Origin: Larkinella punicea
Lineage (GTDB): Bacteria > Bacteroidota > Bacteroidia > Cytophagales > Spirosomataceae
Assembly (NCBI RefSeq): GCF_003334855.1
Contig: NZ_QOWE01000009.1
Location: 124,001-188,000, forward strand
Reading direction: 5' to 3'
DNA: 64,000 nt
A model generated the notes under the pieces. It was not told the DNA's origin. It made no database searches and was given only the letters and a program-made list of their open reading frames with translations. Both the position numbers and the translations under genes were made by a program. Below, piece by piece: positions 60,266 to 64,000 of the stretch. Numbering within the stretch: position 1 is the stretch's first letter; each line of letters opens with the position of its first letter.

Positions 60266-63200
60266 TTAATCCATCGTCACCTCAAGGGCCAGACCGCGCA
60301 GCTCGTGTACCAACACGTTGAACGATTCCGGAATATTGGGTTTCGGCAGATTTTCGCCTTTCACGATTGCTTCGTATGCTTTAGCCCGGCCCACGACATC
60401 ATCGGATTTGACGGTCAGGATTTCCTGGAGAATGTGCGATGCCCCGAATGCTTCGAGCGCCCAAACTTCCATTTCACCAAACCGCTGACCTCCAAACTGT
60501 GCCTTACCACCCAACGGCTGTTGCGTAATGAGTGAGTACGGCCCAATCGAACGGGCGTGCATTTTATCATCCACTAAGTGACCCAGTTTCAGCATGTAAA
60601 TAACACCCACGGTAACCTTCTGATCGAAACGTTCGCCCGACAACCCGTCGTGGAGATACGTACGGCCAAACGAAGGCAGCCCGGCATCATTCAATTCCGA
60701 AACAACCTGGTCTTCCGTTGCTCCATCGAAAATGGGCGTAGCATATTTGCGACCCAATTTCAAACCGGCCCAACCGAGTACGGTTTCGTAAATCTGACCC
60801 AGGTTCATCCGGGAAGGTACACCCAAGGGGTTCAGAACAATGTCGACCGGCGATCCGTCAGCCAGGAACGGCATGTCTTCATCCCGAACGATCCGGGCTA
60901 CAACCCCTTTGTTCCCGTGACGACCGGCCATCTTGTCACCCACTTTCAGCTTACGCTTCTTGGCAACATAGACTTTCGCCAGCTTCACAATACCGGCCGG
61001 CAGTTCGTCACCCACTTCGAGCGTAAAGCGTTCACGCTTGAAACGGCCGGTGATTTCGTTCCGACGGTTGTTGTAATTTTTAACCATCTGGGTCAGCAAC
61101 TTGTTCGTATGCGGATCATCTGTCCATCCTTCGATCAACAAGTCACCCAACAGGTTCACTTCTTCCGGAACGGAATAGCTGCTTTCGTCACGATACGGAT
61201 TTTTGTCCGGGAACAGGTTATCCGTGATGTTCTTCCGGGTAAACTTAACGCCCTTGCTCGTGATGTTATCGCCAAATTTGTGGTTGATTCCCTGCGAAGT
61301 CTTCCCTTCCAGCAACGTCGACATCTTGTTGATCATGCGCTCGCGCACACCGACCAACTCCCGGCTATACCGTTTCATCAACGCCTTGATCTCATCCTTG
61401 TGCTTCGAGCGTTCGTCTTTGTTCGGACGCGAGAACAGCTTCGTATCAATGACAACACCTTTCAGCGACGGCGGTGCTTTTTTGGAAGCATCCTTCACGT
61501 CGCCGGCTTTGTCACCAAAAATGGCACGGAGCAGTTTTTCTTCCGGCGTCGGATCGCTTTCTCCTTTTGGCGTAATTTTACCAATCAGAATATCGCCTTC
61601 CTTCACTTCCGTACCGACGCGAACAATCCCGTTTTCGTCGAGGTTCTTCACGGTTTCTTCCGAAACGTTCGGAATTTCCGCCGTCAGTTCTTCTTCGCCA
61701 CGTTTGGTATCCCGTACTTCGAGTTCAAACTCTTCAATGTGGATCGACGTAAAGATGTCTTCGCGAACAACGCGCTCCGAAATCACAATCGCATCCTCAA
61801 AGTTATAGCCCTGCCACGGCATGAAGGCCACCTTCATGTTTCGGCCCAGCGCCAGTTCACCGCCTTCGGTTGCGTATCCTTCGCAAAGCGGTTCGCCTTT
61901 TTTCACTTTCTGACCTTTCAGAACCATCGGCCGCAGGTTGATACAGGTATCCTGGTTCGTCCGGCGGAATTTAATCAGGTTGTAGGTCTTCAGATCGTCG
62001 TCAAAGCTGATCAACCGCTGATCGTCGGCCAAATCGTAGCGAACCACAATTTTGGTCGAATCCACAAACTCGATCACGCCGTTTTCTTCGGCGATAACCA
62101 GAGCGCGGGAGTCAATCGCAACGCGTCCTTCCAGACCGGTTCCAACAATCGGAGCCTGCGGGCGGAGCAGCGGAACGGCCTGCCGTTGCATGTTCGATCC
62201 CATCAGGGCCCGGTTGGCATCATCATGTTCCAGGAACGGAATCATCGAAGCGGCCACCGAAACAATCTGGTTCGGCGCAATATCCATATAGGTAATGCTC
62301 GACGGTTCCGAGATTGGGAAGTCACCTTCAAAACGTGACTTGATCCGGTCGCCCGTCAGCACCCCTTTCGGATCGACCTGCGTATTCGCCTGGGCGATAT
62401 AATGCGTATCTTCTTCTTCGGCAGTCAGGTATTTCACCGGAATATCGGGCACGACTTTACCGCTATCAATGATCCGGTAAGGCGTTTCGATGAAGCCCAT
62501 GCTGTTCACCTTCGCGTAGACACAAAGCGACGAAATCAAACCGATGTTCGGTCCTTCCGGCGTTTCGATCGTACACAGACGACCATAGTGGGTGTAGTGA
62601 ACGTCACGTACTTCAAAACCGGCCCGCTCGCGCGACAGACCACCGGGTCCGAGTGCCGACATCCGACGCTTGTGCGTCACTTCGGCCAGCGGGTTAGTCT
62701 GGTCCATGAACTGCGACAACTGGTTCGTACCGAAGAACGAGTTGATGACCGAGGACAAGGTCCGGGCATTGATCAAATCGACCGGTTTGAAATCTTCGTT
62801 GTCCCGAACGTTCATCCGTTCTTTGATCGTCCGCGCCATCCGCGCCAGACCGACGCCAAACTGCGCGTACAATTGCTCACCGACCGTCCGGACGCGCCGG
62901 TTGCTCAAGTGGTCAATATCATCGACAACGGCTTTCGAGTTGATCAGACCGATCAGGTATTTCACGATGGAAACAATATCTTCCGTCGTCAATACCTTCG
63001 TATCAGGCGCTACATCAAGACCCAGTTTTTTATTGATCCGGTAGCGGCCAACATCGCCCAAATCATAGCGTTTATCCGAGAAGAACAAACTCTGAATAAT
63101 TTCACGGGCGGTTTGCTCATCCGGAGCCTCGGTGTTCCGAAGCTGACGGTAGATTTGCTCAACCGCTTCTTTCTCCGAGTTGGAGCTATCTTTTTGCAGG

Positions 63201-64000
63201 GTGTTGTAGATGATGTTGTAATCAGCGACGTTCATATCCTCCTTGTGCAGGATGATCGACTTCTGCCCTGAATCGGTAATGGTGTCGATGTGATCAGCCG
63301 CAATGACCGAATCACGCTCCATCAATACCTCATTCCGGCTGATTGACACCACTTCACCCGTATCTTCATCCACAAAATCTTCCGTCCACGTCCGCAAAAC
63401 CCGGGCAGCCAGCCGACGGCCCACTACTTTTTTCAGGTTTGCCGGCGTTGCCGGTATCTCTTCAGACAATCCGAACAGGTCCAGGATTTCCTTATCTGAA
63501 CCAAAGCCAATGGCACGCAGCAGCGTCGTTACCGGAAATTTCTTCTTCCGGTCGATGTAAGCATACATGACGTTGTTGACGTCGGTTGAGAATTCAATCC
63601 ACGATCCTTTGAACGGAATGATCCGTGCTGAATACAATTTCGTTCCGTTGGTGTGCTTGCTCATGGAGAAGAACACGCCCGGTGACCGGTGCAATTGGGA
63701 AACAATTACCCGTTCGGCTCCGTTGATGACAAACGAACCTTTCGCCGTCATGTACGGAATATTTCCTAAAAATACTTCCTGCTCAATGGTCTCGAAGTCT
63801 TCGTTGTCCGCATCGTTACAGGAAAGCCGTAATTTAGCTTTCAACGGCACCGAATACGTCAGACCCCGGTCGATACACTCATCGACCGAATATTTCGGGG
63901 GATCCACCGAATAATCGATAAACTCCAGCACGAAATTTTCGCGGGAGTCAGAAATCGGAAAATTTTCTTGAAAAACTTTAAACAAACCTTCTTTCGAACG
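60266..64000 (-). CDS. rpoB: DNA-directed RNA polymerase subunit beta, partial
   Basis: The C-terminal 1244 codons of beta; the reading frame is open to the right edge ([20 protein letters not shown]), so roughly the first 30-50 residues and the promoter are outside. A TTG at 63985 is just an internal codon and not the start. Visible signatures are the rifampicin region [20 protein letters not shown] with [52 protein letters not shown] and the end [16 protein letters not shown]. The rifampicin region reads like a susceptible wild type (Asp, His and Ser present). Confidence 0.98.
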   Translation of the reverse strand, partial: RSKEGLFKVFQENFPISDSRENFVLEFIDYSVDPPKYSVDECIDRGLTYSVPLKAKLRLSCNDADNEDFETIEQEVFLGNIPYMTAKGSFVINGAERVIVSQLHRSPGVFFSMSKHTNGTKLYSARIIPFKGSWIEFSTDVNNVMYAYIDRKKKFPVTTLLRAIGFGSDKEILDLFGLSEEIPATPANLKKVVGRRLAARVLRTWTEDFVDEDTGEVVSISRNEVLMERDSVIAADHIDTITDSGQKSIILHKEDMNVADYNIIYNTLQKDSSNSEKEAVEQIYRQLRNTEAPDEQTAREIIQSLFFSDKRYDLGDVGRYRINKKLGLDVAPDTKVLTTEDIVSIVKYLIGLINSKAVVDDIDHLSNRRVRTVGEQLYAQFGVGLARMARTIKERMNVRDNEDFKPVDLINARTLSSVINSFFGTNQLSQFMDQTNPLAEVTHKRRMSALGPGGLSRERAGFEVRDVHYTHYGRLCTIETPEGPNIGLISSLCVYAKVNSMGFIETPYRIIDSGKVVPDIPVKYLTAEEEDTHYIAQANTQVDPKGVLTGDRIKSRFEGDFPISEPSSITYMDIAPNQIVSVAASMIPFLEHDDANRALMGSNMQRQAVPLLRPQAPIVGTGLEGRVAIDSRALVIAEENGVIEFVDSTKIVVRYDLADDQRLISFDDDLKTYNLIKFRRTNQDTCINLRPMVLKGQKVKKGEPLCEGYATEGGELALGRNMKVAFMPWQGYNFEDAIVISERVVREDIFTSIHIEEFELEVRDTKRGEEELTAEIPNVSEETVKNLDENGIVRVGTEVKEGDILIGKITPKGESDPTPEEKLLRAIFGDKAGDVKDASKKAPPSLKGVVIDTKLFSRPNKDERSKHKDEIKALMKRYSRELVGVRERMINKMSTLLEGKTSQGINHKFGDNITSKGVKFTRKNITDNLFPDKNPYRDESSYSVPEEVNLLGDLLIEGWTDDPHTNKLLTQMVKNYNNRRNEITGRFKRERFTLEVGDELPAGIVKLAKVYVAKKRKLKVGDKMAGRHGNKGVVARIVRDEDMPFLADGSPVDIVLNPLGVPSRMNLGQIYETVLGWAGLKLGRKYATPIFDGATEDQVVSELNDAGLPSFGRTYLHDGLSGERFDQKVTVGVIYMLKLGHLVDDKMHARSIGPYSLITQQPLGGKAQFGGQRFGEMEVWALEAFGASHILQEILTVKSDDVVGRAKAYEAIVKGENLPKPNIPESFNVLVHELRGLALEVTMD

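Noticed and set aside
63983-63985. TTG at 63985 as the rpoB start
   Set aside because: The frame is open beyond it to the window edge with rpoB-like sequence ([10 protein letters not shown]), so it is an internal codon.

Overview
The window looks like the chromosome of a Bacteroidota member, most likely order Cytophagales and close to the Spirosomaceae (Spirosoma/Larkinella-like). The reasons are the protein sequences, two SusC/SusD pairs, a TamL lipoprotein next to TamB, the small DUF3467 gene between rpoC and rpsL, and promoters of the Bacteroidota form TTTG-N19/20-TAnnTTTG. The taxonomic call is inference; there is no rRNA in the window.

Layout. (1) 1-16,080: ribosomal protein block (alpha, spc and S10 clusters) on the minus strand, from partial rpsD through rpsK, rpsM, rpmJ, infA, map, secY and the spc and S10 genes to rpsJ and fusA. 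A terminator and a fresh promoter separate rpsJ from rplC, and fusA has its own promoter. (2) 16,147-20,549: a probable RNA-repair locus. A WYL-domain regulator (minus) is divergent from a noncoding segment that folds as a circularly permuted tRNA-like RNA, followed by a slipin/SPFH protein and the RNA ligase RtcB. (3) 20,562-27,901: tamL and tamB for outer-membrane biogenesis, overlapping by ATGA. (4) 28,097-44,717: a small membrane protein, then an ECF sigma factor, FecR-type anti-sigma factor and STN-containing SusC with SusD. After these come a mutarotase-like protein, a PQQ dehydrogenase with a cytochrome c domain, a Tat-exported mannonate-dehydratase-like enzyme, a Tat-exported phosphoesterase, an SGNH-TPR protein and DUF5989. 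I read the enzymes as a periplasmic sugar-oxidation module. (5) 44,758-53,931: a second polysaccharide locus (SusC, SusD, GH144-like glucanase) with a divergent membrane-spanning propeller/LuxR-type regulator; a perfect 24-bp palindrome lies between regulator and susC. (6) 53,985-64,000: rpsG, rpsL, DUF3467, rpoC and partial rpoB, all minus.

The normally contiguous str cluster (rpsL-rpsG-fusA) is therefore interrupted by about 38 kb of accessory genes. Several long inverted repeats and one tandem repeat array sit between the accessory genes, with no transposase nearby.

The most unusual item is the RNA at about 17,373-17,510. The 3' half of a class I tRNA (T arm and 3' acceptor strand) precedes the 5' half (5' acceptor strand and D arm), joined by one nucleotide. 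The acceptor stem is 7 perfect pairs and the anticodon stem closes the permuted ends. A second T arm with its own acceptor-like stem surrounds it. Next to RtcB, it is a strong candidate for a tRNA mimic involved in RNA damage sensing or repair.
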